A stretch of 64,000 bases of DNA from Vibrio algivorus (GTDB lineage: Bacteria; Pseudomonadota; Gammaproteobacteria; Enterobacterales; Vibrionaceae): contig NZ_AP018679.1 of the NCBI RefSeq assembly GCF_002218005.2, positions 744,001 through 808,000 of the forward strand, given 5' to 3'. The position numbers and the translations under genes were made by a program. The notes below the pieces were generated by a model that saw only the letters and a list, made by a program, of their open reading frames with translations, searched no databases and was not told the DNA's origin. How positions within the stretch are numbered: position 1 is the first letter of the stretch; the number at the start of each line of letters is the position of its first letter. Positions 45,250 through 54,429 of this stretch are shown piece by piece.

Positions 45250-46665
45250 ATGTCCCCATATTTGTATATTAATGGCCAGTTAGTTAATAGCCACCAACAA
45301 AAGACAATATTTAATCCAGCTACTGATGAAAAAATATCATCTATTTATATCGCTGATAAAACCATTGCAGATCAAGCTTTAAATTGTGCTAAAGATGCAG
45401 AGTTTAATTGGGGGAGATTATCCATAAACAAACGTATAATTTGGATGAGAAAACTAAGATCTGAGTTTATTAAACAAGAGGAGTATTTAAGAAATTGTGT
45501 CCACCAAGAAACAGGGAAAACCTGGAAAGATACATTAGAAGATTTTCAATTATTAATCGACAGCATGGAATTTTATTCCAAAATATCCTCAGATTATTTA
45601 GCAACGGAGACTGTTATAGATGATACACATTCACATGCTATTATCAAAATACCTGTTGGGACCTGTATTGCTTATTTAGCTTGGAATTTTCCTTTGCTTA
45701 ATATTGGCTATAAACTGGCACCAGCAATGGCAAGTGGATGCCCAATAATCATTAAGCCATCAATCCAAACCCCTCTGTCAGCTTATGCTGTAGGAGAAAT
45801 ATGTCATTCAATAGGGTTACCTAAAGGCGCGGTACAAATTCTTGCTGGTGATGATATAGAACTAGGAAATCATATGTCATCTTCAACTATTCCAGCGATG
45901 CTGACATTGATCGGCTCTACCAATACAGGTTTAAAAGTCATTGAAAAAAGTACAACTTCAATTAAACACTTTTCAATGGAGCTAGGTGGTGATGCACCAT
46001 TTATTATTCTTGATGATGCCAACCAAGAACTTGCTGCAGATATTTTACACAGCATAAAATTTACCAATGCTGGTCAAACTTGTGTTTCAGCAAATAGAGT
46101 TTTTGTCGCAGACTCTATCTTAGAGAGTTTTATAGAAAAAGTTTTACAACGACTCAATACTATTAAATTAGGTTGGCATAGAGATAGCGATGCAACTATG
46201 GGGGCTCTTATTAATAAAACAGCAAGAAATCGCATTCATGAACTTGTTGTTGATGCTTTAAATAAGGGGGCAACATGCCTATCTGGGGGGGATTTTTCAC
46301 CAGAAGAAACAGGATCTTTTTACCCTCCAACTTTATTAGTAAACGTGACAGCTGACATGAAAATTTACCAACAAGAAATTTTCGGTCCTGTTATTGCTAT
46401 ATCTTCTTTTAAGAACATACAAGAAGCCATTAATAAAGCTAACATGACCAAATCTGGCCTAGCCTCTTATATATTTACAAATGATAGTTCAATTCAAAAA
46501 GTAATGACTGATGAATTAGACTTTGGTGAAGTTCATGTAAATGGGATTAAATATTCTATTGAACTTCCTCATACAGGAATAAAACAATCAGGCATAGGTT
46601 GTGATTGTTCTAAATATTCTTTAAACGATTTTACTGCTCTAAAAAGAATTAGTACCCCTTTATAA
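45250..46665 (+). CDS. Aldehyde dehydrogenase, candidate 3,6-anhydrogalactose dehydrogenase
   Basis: This 471-residue NAD(P)-dependent aldehyde dehydrogenase has Glu244 in MELGGDAPF, catalytic Cys278 in NAGQTCVSANR, and WNFPL plus IGSTNTG of the cofactor domain. I chose the ATG at 45250, preceded by GGA; an ATG four codons earlier lacks a ribosome site. It is divergent from the cycloisomerase-dgoK-dgoA operon and first in an operon with a hexonate-type transporter and a second enolase-superfamily gene. Oxidation of D-3,6-anhydrogalactose to the aldonate (DauA step) fits this setting, by inference. The C-terminal active-site lid differs from AldA-type enzymes. Confidence 0.85.
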   Translation: MSPYLYINGQLVNSHQQKTIFNPATDEKISSIYIADKTIADQALNCAKDAEFNWGRLSINKRIIWMRKLRSEFIKQEEYLRNCVHQETGKTWKDTLEDFQLLIDSMEFYSKISSDYLATETVIDDTHSHAIIKIPVGTCIAYLAWNFPLLNIGYKLAPAMASGCPIIIKPSIQTPLSAYAVGEICHSIGLPKGAVQILAGDDIELGNHMSSSTIPAMLTLIGSTNTGLKVIEKSTTSIKHFSMELGGDAPFIILDDANQELAADILHSIKFTNAGQTCVSANRVFVADSILESFIEKVLQRLNTIKLGWHRDSDATMGALINKTARNRIHELVVDALNKGATCLSGGDFSPEETGSFYPPTLLVNVTADMKIYQQEIFGPVIAISSFKNIQEAINKANMTKSGLASYIFTNDSSIQKVMTDELDFGEVHVNGIKYSIELPHTGIKQSGIGCDCSKYSLNDFTALKRISTPL

Positions 46666-46690
46666 TAAAATATTAACTTGAGGTCTTACA

Positions 46691-48007
46691 ATGTTAACCA
46701 ACAATACATCTAGTCTCCAAAATCGGAGTAAAACGACTAAAAAACGATATTTCATCGTGTTCTTACTCTTTATCACTGTCATTATTAATTATCTAGATCG
46801 TGCCAACCTTTCTATTGCAGCTCCTGAAATGATGAAAGAACTAGGCATCACAAATCAAGAATTAGGTTGGATATTTTCAGCTTGGGGTTGGGCTTATGCT
46901 GCTTTGCAAGTTCCGTGTGGCTGGCTAGTTGATCGCTATAAACCCAAAGTATTATTAACCATTTTCCTTGGATTATGGTCGATAGCAACGTTTGCCATAG
47001 GATCTGCACATACATTCTTTGTGATCGCTGGCCTTCGCTTCATTGTTGGTATGCTAGAAGCCCCTAGTTACCCAATTAATAATCGCGTAGTCACCGCTTG
47101 GGTACCTGAGAGTGAAAGAGCATCTTCGATTGCCATATATACATCAGGCCAATTTATTGGGCTTGCATTACTGACTCCTGTATTAGCCTGGATTATGACA
47201 CACTGGGGCTGGTCCGCTGTATTTGAAGTTACAGGGGGCATTGGTCTTATTTGGGCAGTAGTCTGGTACTTCAAATATGATGAACCTACTGATTATAAAG
47301 GTATATCGGAAGCAGAACTAAAACTTCTAAAAGATAATGGAGCGGAACCAGAATTAGGCAATAATGTTGATAGCAGCTCAAACGATTTCTTTAAAGACTT
47401 TCTGTTTCTGATTACCCGAAGAAAATTCATCGGTGTGTGCATCGGTCAATTTGCCCTTGGTAACGCAACCATATTCTTCCTCACATGGTTCCCTACTTAC
47501 CTCGTCGAGTACCATGGAATGGACTTTATTAAAGCAGGGTTCATGGCTTCACTACCCTTCCTATGTGGCTGTATCGGGGTATTATCTTCAGGTTTCTTCT
47601 CTGATTACTTATTACGCAAAGGGTGTTCGTTAGCAACTTCCAGAAAGACTCCTATTATCTCTGGCTTGATTTTAACATCTGCCATTATTGGTGCTGAGTT
47701 CTTCCAAGATCCACTAGCTGTAACAGTTTTTATGTCTATTGCTTTCTTTGCTACTGGCTTAGCATCCATTACTTGGTCATTAGTTTCTTCTATCGCGCCA
47801 AAACGTTTGATAGGTTTAACTGGTGGTACGTTTAATCTAGTTGGAGGAATATCGGCAATCGTTGGCCCAGTGGTAATTGGTTACTTATCAGCTGGATCCG
47901 ACAGCTTTATGGCCCCTCTCATCTATATTTCCAGTGTCAGTATTATCGGTGCTCTCTCTTACATACTTATTGTGGGGAAAGTTGAACGTATTGAAGATTA
48001 TAAATAG
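46691..48007 (+). CDS. MFS transporter, anion:cation symporter family (hexonate/galactonate type)
   Basis: This 438-residue protein has 12 predicted membrane segments. ACS-family marks include INYLDRANLSIAAPEMMKELG in the first segment and the GWLVDRYKPK loop between segments 2 and 3. The family includes DgoT, GudP and ExuT, which carry sugar acids with protons. GAGG lies seven bases before the ATG, 26 bp after the dehydrogenase. It should import D-galactonate or a related aldonate for the neighbouring KDGal enzymes. Its presence, with a dead TRAP tail nearby, may reflect replacement of an older transporter (inference). Confidence 0.88.
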   Translation: MLTNNTSSLQNRSKTTKKRYFIVFLLFITVIINYLDRANLSIAAPEMMKELGITNQELGWIFSAWGWAYAALQVPCGWLVDRYKPKVLLTIFLGLWSIATFAIGSAHTFFVIAGLRFIVGMLEAPSYPINNRVVTAWVPESERASSIAIYTSGQFIGLALLTPVLAWIMTHWGWSAVFEVTGGIGLIWAVVWYFKYDEPTDYKGISEAELKLLKDNGAEPELGNNVDSSSNDFFKDFLFLITRRKFIGVCIGQFALGNATIFFLTWFPTYLVEYHGMDFIKAGFMASLPFLCGCIGVLSSGFFSDYLLRKGCSLATSRKTPIISGLILTSAIIGAEFFQDPLAVTVFMSIAFFATGLASITWSLVSSIAPKRLIGLTGGTFNLVGGISAIVGPVVIGYLSAGSDSFMAPLIYISSVSIIGALSYILIVGKVERIEDYK

Positions 48008-48026
48008 TTAATAAGTGGTATATAAA

Positions 48027-49202
48027 ATGAAAATTTCAGACATTAAAACTTATATAGTTCAATCCGGTATTCGTGATTTTTTAATTGTTAAAATTGAAAC
48101 CGATGAAGGCATCTTTGGCTGGGGTGAATCAGGCTTTTCAAGCCGAGAAAGAGTCGTCGTCGAAATGGTGAAATCTTTGGCAAAAAGCCTTATCGGACAA
48201 GATCCTATGAATATTGGCCGAATTTGGCAAGAGTGCTATCGTTCACATTACTTTGAAGGGAGTAGAGTAACAACAGCCGCTATCTCCGCTATAGATATTG
48301 CTTTACATGATATCAAAGGAAAAGCTCTTGGGGTTCCTGTCTATCAATTACTAGGTGGAAAACAAAGAAATCAAGTTAAAGCATTTGCCACCGTTCCTAA
48401 TTGTGACACCGAAAAAGATGCCATTCAGATGGCATTAAAGTTCAAAGAATTAGGATGGGACTGCATTCGCTTTGTTGCTGCTGGCATAGATCATGCTATT
48501 CAGAAGAACTGTATGGTCTGGGAGCCAAGAAAATCTATTGCAGAAACAATTTCTTTGCTTATCAATGCTCGTGAACAACTGGGGAATGAGATTATTATTG
48601 GTCTAGAATATCATTCTCGCCTCAGCGTTGCAGAAGCCGCTAGCTTCTGTCAAAAATTACCACAAGGTACATTAGACTTCGTTGAAGAAATTATTCGTGA
48701 TGAAACGCCCGAAGCCTATCAAGCATTACGTCAATTAACTGACATCCCTTTTGCTATAGGGGAAGAATTTTCATCTAAGTGGCAATTTTTACCTTATATT
48801 GAAAATGATATTCTGCAATTTAACCGACTAGATATTTGTAATGTAGGAGGCTTCACTGAAGCACTAAAAGTTGCCGGTTGGAGTGAAGCTCATTATATAG
48901 ATTTGCTATTGCATAACCCACTAGGCCCAATATGCACTGCCGCATCTATTCACTTAGCCGCAGCTATACCTAACTTCAGTCATATTGAATGTAGCGCCTC
49001 ACCATTAAATAATAGTGTTTATGGCTATAAAGACTCTGACATCTTCACCTTACAGCCTAAGTTAATTACAAATGCTTACGAAGTTCCTGAACAGCCCGGG
49101 TTAGGCATTGAAGTTAACGAGGACAAGTTAATGTCAGCCAGCATTGCTGACTGGGAAGCTCCTCATATTTATCGTACTGATGGAAGCGTACAAAACTGGT
49201 AA
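48027..49202 (+). CDS. Enolase-superfamily sugar-acid dehydratase, galactonate-dehydratase-like
   Basis: This 391-residue protein starts at the ATG at 48027, not the GTG at 48015. It follows the DgoD-type plan: GWGESGFSSRERVV near the N-terminus, HNPLGPICTAASIH with His296, and the terminal GSVQNW. The second acid/base is His196 in GLEYHSR. Ligand positions are Glu194, Glu220 and Glu246; the first is Asp in standard galactonate dehydratases. Galactonate to KDGal is the simplest role and would feed dgoK/dgoA. The Asp-to-Glu change leaves room for a different aldonate or for the cycloisomerase step. A second copy survives only as a 17-codon tail at 63.3 kb. Confidence 0.8.
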   Translation: MKISDIKTYIVQSGIRDFLIVKIETDEGIFGWGESGFSSRERVVVEMVKSLAKSLIGQDPMNIGRIWQECYRSHYFEGSRVTTAAISAIDIALHDIKGKALGVPVYQLLGGKQRNQVKAFATVPNCDTEKDAIQMALKFKELGWDCIRFVAAGIDHAIQKNCMVWEPRKSIAETISLLINAREQLGNEIIIGLEYHSRLSVAEAASFCQKLPQGTLDFVEEIIRDETPEAYQALRQLTDIPFAIGEEFSSKWQFLPYIENDILQFNRLDICNVGGFTEALKVAGWSEAHYIDLLLHNPLGPICTAASIHLAAAIPNFSHIECSASPLNNSVYGYKDSDIFTLQPKLITNAYEVPEQPGLGIEVNEDKLMSASIADWEAPHIYRTDGSVQNW

Positions 49203-49485
49203 CTATTACTCAAGAAGTGGTATGCATTAATAACTAATTCATTTGTCCTTATTGTTATATGTAGTCGTCTATCGCGACCTTTTTCTAAGTTAGTTTGTAC
49301 TAGTTTTACTCAATCAATTTTTTGGTGTTTCAATCTGCATAGTGAAAATGCCATGATCTGGAACGGTAAGATCAATGAAATTGGATATAGTTTACAAACT
49401 GGTGATCTAGTGATTATTCTGAATTTGGTAAACCAATTATTTCGTCACTGTAGTGACATCAATATTTAATTAATGGGAATGTTGT
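49203..49485. promoter_or_regulatory. Upstream region of the second aldehyde dehydrogenase
   Basis: This region of 283 bp has TTGGTAAACCAA at 49425-49436, 50 bp before the gene. The stretch about 49330-49465 has a short open frame (NAMIWNGKINEIGYSLQTGD) that looks like a stranded gene end, but I do not recognise it. Confidence 0.45.
49425..49436. promoter_or_regulatory. Operator-like palindrome TTGGTAAACCAA
   Basis: This 12-bp inverted repeat (TTGGT / ACCAA) is identical to that at 58440-58451 and close to UxuR/ExuR-type sites (TTGGTATACCAA). It ties this gene to the 52.7-58.3 kb operon. Confidence 0.6.
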
Positions 49486-50928
49486 ATGAAATGTTATCAG
49501 ATGTACGTTGATGGGCAATGGATCAACGCGAAAAACGGTAAACTTGATCAAGTATTAAACCCGTCAACGGAAGAAATCATAGCACAAATTCAAGATGGTG
49601 ATGCAAACGATGCTGAGTTTGTACTATCAGTGGCTAAGAAAGCCCAAGACAGTTGGAAGCGTAGACCTGCTCGTGAACGTGCAGAACTTTTACGCAAGTT
49701 TGCACAAGAAATCCGCAATCAACGTGAATTTTTAGCTGAATTGTTAGTTAAAGAACAAGGTAAGTTGTATAAAGTTGCTTTAAGCGAAGTCAATGTAGCT
49801 GCTTCATTCATTGACTATGCTTGTGATTGGGCACGCCAAATGGATGGTGACATTGTCCAGTCTGATAATGCAAATGAGCATATTTGGATTCAAAAAATCC
49901 CTCGAGGTGTGGTGGTTGCAATTACAGCTTGGAACTTTCCATTGGCTTTAGCAGGTCGCAAGATTGGTCCTGCTTTAGTAGCAGGTAATTCTATAGTCGT
50001 AAAACCGACGTCTGAAACGCCTTTAGCTACTTTGGAACTTGGCTACATTGCTGAAAAAGTGGGCATTCCTGCTGGTGTTTTAAACATAGTCACTGGTGGT
50101 GGAGCTAGTCTTGGCGGAGCTTTAACTGCGAACCCTATCACCAATATGGTGACGATGACGGGTAGTACACCAGTTGGTCAACAAATTATCAAGGCCTCAG
50201 CAAACAACATGGCCCATGTTCAGTTAGAGCTGGGTGGTAAAGCGCCATTTATTGTGATGGATGATGCAGATCTTGAGCAAGCTGCGGCTGCGGCATTACA
50301 TTCACGCTTTGATAACTGTGGTCAAGTTTGTACTTGTAATGAACGCATGTATGTTCATAACAGTATTTATGATGATTTTATGTATATTTTTATGGAAAAA
50401 GTGAAAGCGATTAAAGTGGGTTGCCCAATGCTTGCAGATTCAGATATGGGTCCTAAAGTTAATGCTCGTGAGCTTGAACACATGGAAAAACTAGTTGGTC
50501 AGGCCCTAGAAGAGGGAGCAACGCTGGCCCATGGCGGTAAACGTTTAACTGAGGGAAAATTTGAGCGTGGTTATTGGTTTGAACCAACGGTTTTAACTAA
50601 TGTTAAACAAAATATGACAATTGTGCATGAAGAAGCTTTTGGCCCGATTTTACCCGTGATTAAATTTGACACTTTCGAAGAAGTGATTGGTTATGCTAAT
50701 GATAGTGAATACGGCCTAGCAACCATGATTTTTACGCAAAATATTAAAAATGTGCACCGCTTAACTCATGAACTTGAGTGTGGTGAAATCTACGTAAACC
50801 GAGGACATGGAGAACAACATCAAGGTTTCCACAATGGTTATAAGCTAAGTGGCACAGGTGGGGAAGATGGTAAGTATGGCTTTGAGCAATACTTAGAAAA
50901 GAAAACTTTCTATGTGAATTTTGGTTAG
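49486..50928 (+). CDS. AldA-like aldehyde dehydrogenase, candidate 3,6-anhydro-L-galactose or lactaldehyde dehydrogenase
   Basis: This 480-residue protein is close in pattern to E. coli AldA (lactaldehyde dehydrogenase), with AWNFPL, Glu249 in LELGGKAPF and catalytic Cys282 in NCGQVCTCNER. A sequence GGGA lies before the ATG. It shares the TTGGTAAACCAA operator with the L-anhydrogalactose operon at 58.4 kb, so oxidation of L-AHG to its aldonate is a good guess. Lactaldehyde oxidation is the alternative. An IS982-type element has inserted 20 bp past its stop and pushed its terminator about 0.96 kb away. Confidence 0.85.
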   Translation: MKCYQMYVDGQWINAKNGKLDQVLNPSTEEIIAQIQDGDANDAEFVLSVAKKAQDSWKRRPARERAELLRKFAQEIRNQREFLAELLVKEQGKLYKVALSEVNVAASFIDYACDWARQMDGDIVQSDNANEHIWIQKIPRGVVVAITAWNFPLALAGRKIGPALVAGNSIVVKPTSETPLATLELGYIAEKVGIPAGVLNIVTGGGASLGGALTANPITNMVTMTGSTPVGQQIIKASANNMAHVQLELGGKAPFIVMDDADLEQAAAAALHSRFDNCGQVCTCNERMYVHNSIYDDFMYIFMEKVKAIKVGCPMLADSDMGPKVNARELEHMEKLVGQALEEGATLAHGGKRLTEGKFERGYWFEPTVLTNVKQNMTIVHEEAFGPILPVIKFDTFEEVIGYANDSEYGLATMIFTQNIKNVHRLTHELECGEIYVNRGHGEQHQGFHNGYKLSGTGGEDGKYGFEQYLEKKTFYVNFG

Positions 50929-50948
50929 CCATCACTAAGCTCTAATTA

Positions 50949-51904
50949 ACCTGAGCTGCGGATAAGAAATGAACTAAATGCCCAAGTCGCGATCAGATCG
51001 TTTGTCGAGAACTATCAATCGCAAGGACTTGGGCATGATTAATTTAGAAGCTATTTATACTGATGTCGATGATTTTTGTTTACTTTTTATTCCTCAATGG
51101 GAAGCCCACTTAATTGAATCAGGGCTTAAGCAACGAAGAAGGCCTTCTAAGTTAAGCGAAGTGATGACGATTGTCATCAGTCTGGATACCGTGATTTCAA
51201 AACTTCTATATAAATCATGTCATTAAATATTGGAATAAATATTTTCCCTCCCTCGTAAGCTACACAAGAATGCTCAAATTACTGCAATCTGTACTTGTGC
51301 CGTTAAGCTCTTTTCTTACTCAAAGGAAATCAAAACCGACTGGTATCGCCTTTATTGATTCAACAAAACTACAAGTTTGTCATAACTTACGAATCCCTCG
51401 ACATCAGGTTTTTGACGGCATTGCTGAACGAGGACATGGAAGTATGGGATGGTTTTATGGATTCAAATTACACCTCATCATTAATGATGAAGGTGGCATT
51501 CTCGCAGTTAAAGTTACTGCAGGTAATGTTGATGATAGAACTCCTGTCAGTGATATGTGCAGAGATTTATGGGGAAATCTCTACGGAGATAAGGGCTATG
51601 TATCTGCAAAGTTGCATAATGAATTAGCTCAAAAGGATATTAATTTTATCACTGGCTCTAGGAAAAACATGAAACCCAAAGCTATGAAACTATGGGATAA
51701 GTTAATGTTACGAAAGCGCTTTATTATTGAAACCGTGTTTGACCAATTAAAAAACATCTCCCAGATAGAGCATACTAGGCACAGAAGCTGTATTAGCTTT
51801 ATGGTAAATTTAATCGCAGGATTAATTGCTTATAGTTTTCAAGAAAAAAGCCGAGTATTAAAGTTACTCGGCTAGAAAAGCAATTTCTTATGCAGATCTG
51901 AGGT
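50949..51904 (+). mobile_element. IS982-family insertion sequence with target duplication
   Basis: The ends are imperfect inverted repeats: 50949-50971 starts ACCTGAG, and the reverse complement of 51881-51904 starts ACCTCAG; both carry ATAAGAAAT. TAATTA flanks both ends (50943-50948, 51905-51910), a 6-bp target duplication. The transposase inside is broken. Confidence 0.8.
51035..51875 (+). pseudogene. IS982-family transposase, frameshifted
   Basis: The first part (INLEAIYTDVDDFC to PSKLSEVMTIVIS) is in one frame up to about 51180. A few bases appear to be missing before SGYRDFKT, and a second shift lies near 51210. The rest (from about 51213 to 51875) is intact, with DDE residues in FIDSTKLQ, LYGDKGY and IIETVFDQLK. 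At least two lesions make it inactive without a helper. Confidence 0.85.
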
Positions 51905-51922
51905 TAATTAATTTATAGCGAC

Positions 51923-51950
51923 CGGAAGCCTAATTGGTTTCCGTTTTTTT
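51923..51950 (+). terminator. Rho-independent terminator, displaced by the IS
   Basis: A CGGAAGCC / GGTTTCCG stem is followed by seven Ts. It lies just past the IS end and was probably the terminator of the aldehyde dehydrogenase at 49486. The next 90 bp up to ygjV hold nothing I recognise. Confidence 0.75.
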
Positions 51951-52040
51951 GCTTTAAGCATTGGCTTAAGTAAGACAAACTCTTTTGATGGTGCTAATAC
52001 TGTGGCATTATGTTCAATAAAGTACTGTCTAGTTTTTTGA

Positions 52041-52538
52041 TTATCCGCAATCTCTATTTATCCTTATAATTGTTAATATGTTAATAATAATTGTAAATGA
52101 CTCTAACAGAACACCGCCTATAGAACCGACCCAAAAATTATTAATTAGCCATACGATTGACCCCAACATTAAACCAAAGCGCATCATAATCCCGGTAAAG
52201 AAAAATAAAGCGACTGTACTAATCACCGTTGATAAAATAGGTAACCAGTCCATTAGTGATTCTGCAACGAAAAACCCAACAAAAACTGATACAACAATAA
52301 AGAACAGCGCTACATATTTCGATAATATTTTTAAGGAAATTAAAGTTCTAACTGTTGAAATAGCAGCCATTAGACATGCAGTATAAGAATCTAACATTAT
52401 ATAATGAACAGACCTAAAAGCAGTAGAAGTAGCCATTAATACTTTAAGAGAAACATCCTTTTTTTGGTAGAAACTAAACAACCCAAAGAACAAACTACAG
52501 TAGCCAAGAATTTGTGCAATATTAAAAATCTCAGTCAT
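52041..52538 (-). CDS. ygjV: YgjV-family inner-membrane protein
   Basis: This 165-residue protein has five or six membrane segments. It begins IAQILGYCSLFFGLFSF and has FRSVHYIMLDSYTACLMAAIS, the pattern of the YgjV/Imp family. The function is unknown; in E. coli the family member sits beside hexuronate genes. GGA lies about 11 bases before the ATG. It is separated from the upstream eda operon by a strong hairpin, so it probably has its own promoter. A sugar-acid-related role is only suggested by context. Confidence 0.75.
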   Translation of the reverse strand: MTEIFNIAQILGYCSLFFGLFSFYQKKDVSLKVLMATSTAFRSVHYIMLDSYTACLMAAISTVRTLISLKILSKYVALFFIVVSVFVGFFVAESLMDWLPILSTVISTVALFFFTGIMMRFGLMLGSIVWLINNFWVGSIGGVLLESFTIIINILTIIRINRDCG

Positions 52539-52660
52539 AAGGTCGTATGTCCTTTATAATTATAGCTCTCAATACAGATAGAGTGTCTAAACTGCATTGT
52601 AAAAATTAGTAAGATTACACCTACTACCATAGAAGTATTATGAAACACTATTATAATACA

Positions 52661-52697
52661 ATAAAGGTTTTAAATTGGATCAATTTAAAACCTTTAT
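52661..52697 (-). terminator. Strong hairpin ending the eda-kdgK operon
   Basis: A perfect 17-bp stem (arms 52661-52677 and 52681-52697) with a 3-base loop lies 20 bp past eda. It is low in GC and short of Ts, but it is the only candidate. Confidence 0.65.
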
Positions 52698-52717
52698 ACA
52701 TTCATTAATCAATTACT

Positions 52718-53341
52718 TTATCGTAAAATACTTGATACACCCTTAACCAAACTGGCAAGTTCATCCCATTGATTATTATCAATTAAGTCATTCGGAACCA
52801 TCCAGGTACCACCACATGCGAAAACTTTAGGAATAGACAGATAATCATGAATATTTTTAGGTGTTACACCACCAGTTGGCATGAATGTCACAGGATAAAC
52901 TGCGGTTAAGGCCTTTAACATATTAACTCCACCAGATGGTTCTGCAGGGAAAAACTTCAATGTTTTTAACCCTAACTCCATTGCTTCCTCAACTAAACTA
53001 GGGTTATTAACACCAGGTATAATCTCAATACCACGTTGTTGGCAATATTTTACAATCGTAGGATTCAATCCTGGACTCACAATAAAATCAACACCAGCAT
53101 CAATTGCAAGATCCACTTGTTTTTTATTTAAAACAGTACCTGCACCAATCAGCATTGAGGGAAAAGCATCTCGCATATTTTTCATTGCTAATGCGGCATC
53201 TTCAGTTCTAAATGTAACTTCAGCACAAGGTAAGCCGTTATCAATTAAAATCTCTGCTAATTTTACAGCTTTAGTAGCATCTTTTATAGCAATAACAGGA
53301 ATCACTTTAATTTCTGATAATTGCTTACATAAATTAATCAT
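52718..53341 (-). CDS. eda: KDPG aldolase, second copy
   Basis: This 207-residue class I aldolase has Glu41 in CAEVTFRT and Schiff-base Lys129 in KTLKFFPAEPSGG. It is clearly a paralogue of the copy at 8434 and not a DgoA. AAGGA precedes the ATG. It is the last gene of the minus-strand cluster and lies 11 bp after kdgK. A KDPG aldolase here, with KdgK next door, shows that this cluster ends at KDG/KDPG and not at KDPGal. That is what the L-anhydrogalactose route requires. Confidence 0.93.
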   Translation of the reverse strand: MINLCKQLSEIKVIPVIAIKDATKAVKLAEILIDNGLPCAEVTFRTEDAALAMKNMRDAFPSMLIGAGTVLNKKQVDLAIDAGVDFIVSPGLNPTIVKYCQQRGIEIIPGVNNPSLVEEAMELGLKTLKFFPAEPSGGVNMLKALTAVYPVTFMPTGGVTPKNIHDYLSIPKVFACGGTWMVPNDLIDNNQWDELASLVKGVSSILR

Positions 53342-53352
53342 TGCTCGTGTCC

Positions 53353-54282
53353 TTATAATAATGGCATAGCATTCGTAGGAATAATTGCACCAGGATATTG
53401 AATAACAGTTCCTGCTAGTAAATGGCCTGCAAGCGCTGATTCTTGTGGTGTTCCCCCGGTTAAACGCTTAGCTAAATACCCTGCACTAAAAGAATCTCCC
53501 GCGGCTGTAGTATCAACGACAGACAATATTAGATTTGCAGGAACTTCAATAAAATCTTCATCCTGTGTAACAACAAAGCAAGCTTCTGCACCACGTTTCA
53601 CTACAATTTCACCAACCCCTAATTGCTGAGTCCGTTCTATTGATTGTTGTTCATTAGTATCACCATAAAGTGACTCTTCATCATCATAAGTCAAAAATGC
53701 AATATCAGTTAATGAAAGAATTCTTTCATAAACTTCTTGAGTTTGTAATTTAGATACCCATAGTGTTGGTCGATAATTATTATCAAAAGCAATTTTTCCA
53801 TCGCCTTTTTTATATATAGTTAAAGCTTCAAATAAAATATCTAAGCAATCTTCCGGCAAGATCGCTAAACTTATCCCACTTAAATATAAGAAATCTGATT
53901 GCGATAATAAGTTTGCTAGCTTTTCAGGTGTATACTCTCTGATCCAAAATCTAGCAGCCGCATCATTACGCCAATAATAGAAGCTTCTTTCTCCATCTGG
54001 TGATGTTTCTATTGCATACATACCGGGCAATTTTGTATCAGAAATATAAATAGATGACGTTGTTATTCCTTCTTTTTTCCACGAATCAATCATACTACGA
54101 CTAAATGGGTCTCTTCCCATACCTGTTAAATAATTAATATTCACATTTAAGTCTTTAGTCTGACGAGCAAGATACAAAGCTGTATTCAAGGTATCTCCTC
54201 CAAAACTTTGTTTATAGAGTTCACCTGATTTTTGTAACTCGACCATACACTCACCAATGACCGCAACACTTTTAACTTTCAT
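53353..54282 (-). CDS. kdgK: 2-keto-3-deoxygluconate kinase, second copy
   Basis: This 309-residue PfkB-family kinase has the GGDTLNTALYLAR segment and the C-terminal DTTAAGDSFSAG signature at about residue 257. It is collinear with the alginate-locus KdgK at 7388 but well diverged. GTGAG precedes the ATG. It is followed directly by eda and preceded by a hairpin at 54362-54403 that may lower read-through from yhcH. Each locus carrying its own kdgK-eda pair means both can be induced independently. Confidence 0.92.
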   Translation of the reverse strand: MKVKSVAVIGECMVELQKSGELYKQSFGGDTLNTALYLARQTKDLNVNINYLTGMGRDPFSRSMIDSWKKEGITTSSIYISDTKLPGMYAIETSPDGERSFYYWRNDAAARFWIREYTPEKLANLLSQSDFLYLSGISLAILPEDCLDILFEALTIYKKGDGKIAFDNNYRPTLWVSKLQTQEVYERILSLTDIAFLTYDDEESLYGDTNEQQSIERTQQLGVGEIVVKRGAEACFVVTQDEDFIEVPANLILSVVDTTAAGDSFSAGYLAKRLTGGTPQESALAGHLLAGTVIQYPGAIIPTNAMPLL

Positions 54283-54351
54283 AATTATCTCACTTTTTAA
54301 CCATAATAATTTACATTCAACTTTATCGACGTTCTTGATTAATACTTAATT

Positions 54352-54403
54352 AAAATAAAAAAAGCACCTGAATTTCAAAGTATAACGAAATCACAAGGTG
54401 CTT
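54352..54403 (-). terminator. Hairpin between yhcH-type gene and kdgK
   Basis: The stem arms AAGCACCT (54362-54369) and AGGTGCTT (54396-54403) are followed on the minus strand by a T-rich tract. It may be a terminator or an internal attenuator of the operon. Confidence 0.65.
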
Positions 54404-54429
54404 ATTGATAGGTTATTACCCCCTGAAAA

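Noticed and set aside
49330..49465. Short open stretch (NAMIWNGKINEIGYSLQTGD) as a gene
   Set aside because: No start or ribosome site, no recognisable family; at most a stranded gene end.
52651..52661. TTGTATTATAA-like site resembling the alginate operator
   Set aside because: Two mismatches at key AC positions, AT-rich context, and no alginate gene downstream.
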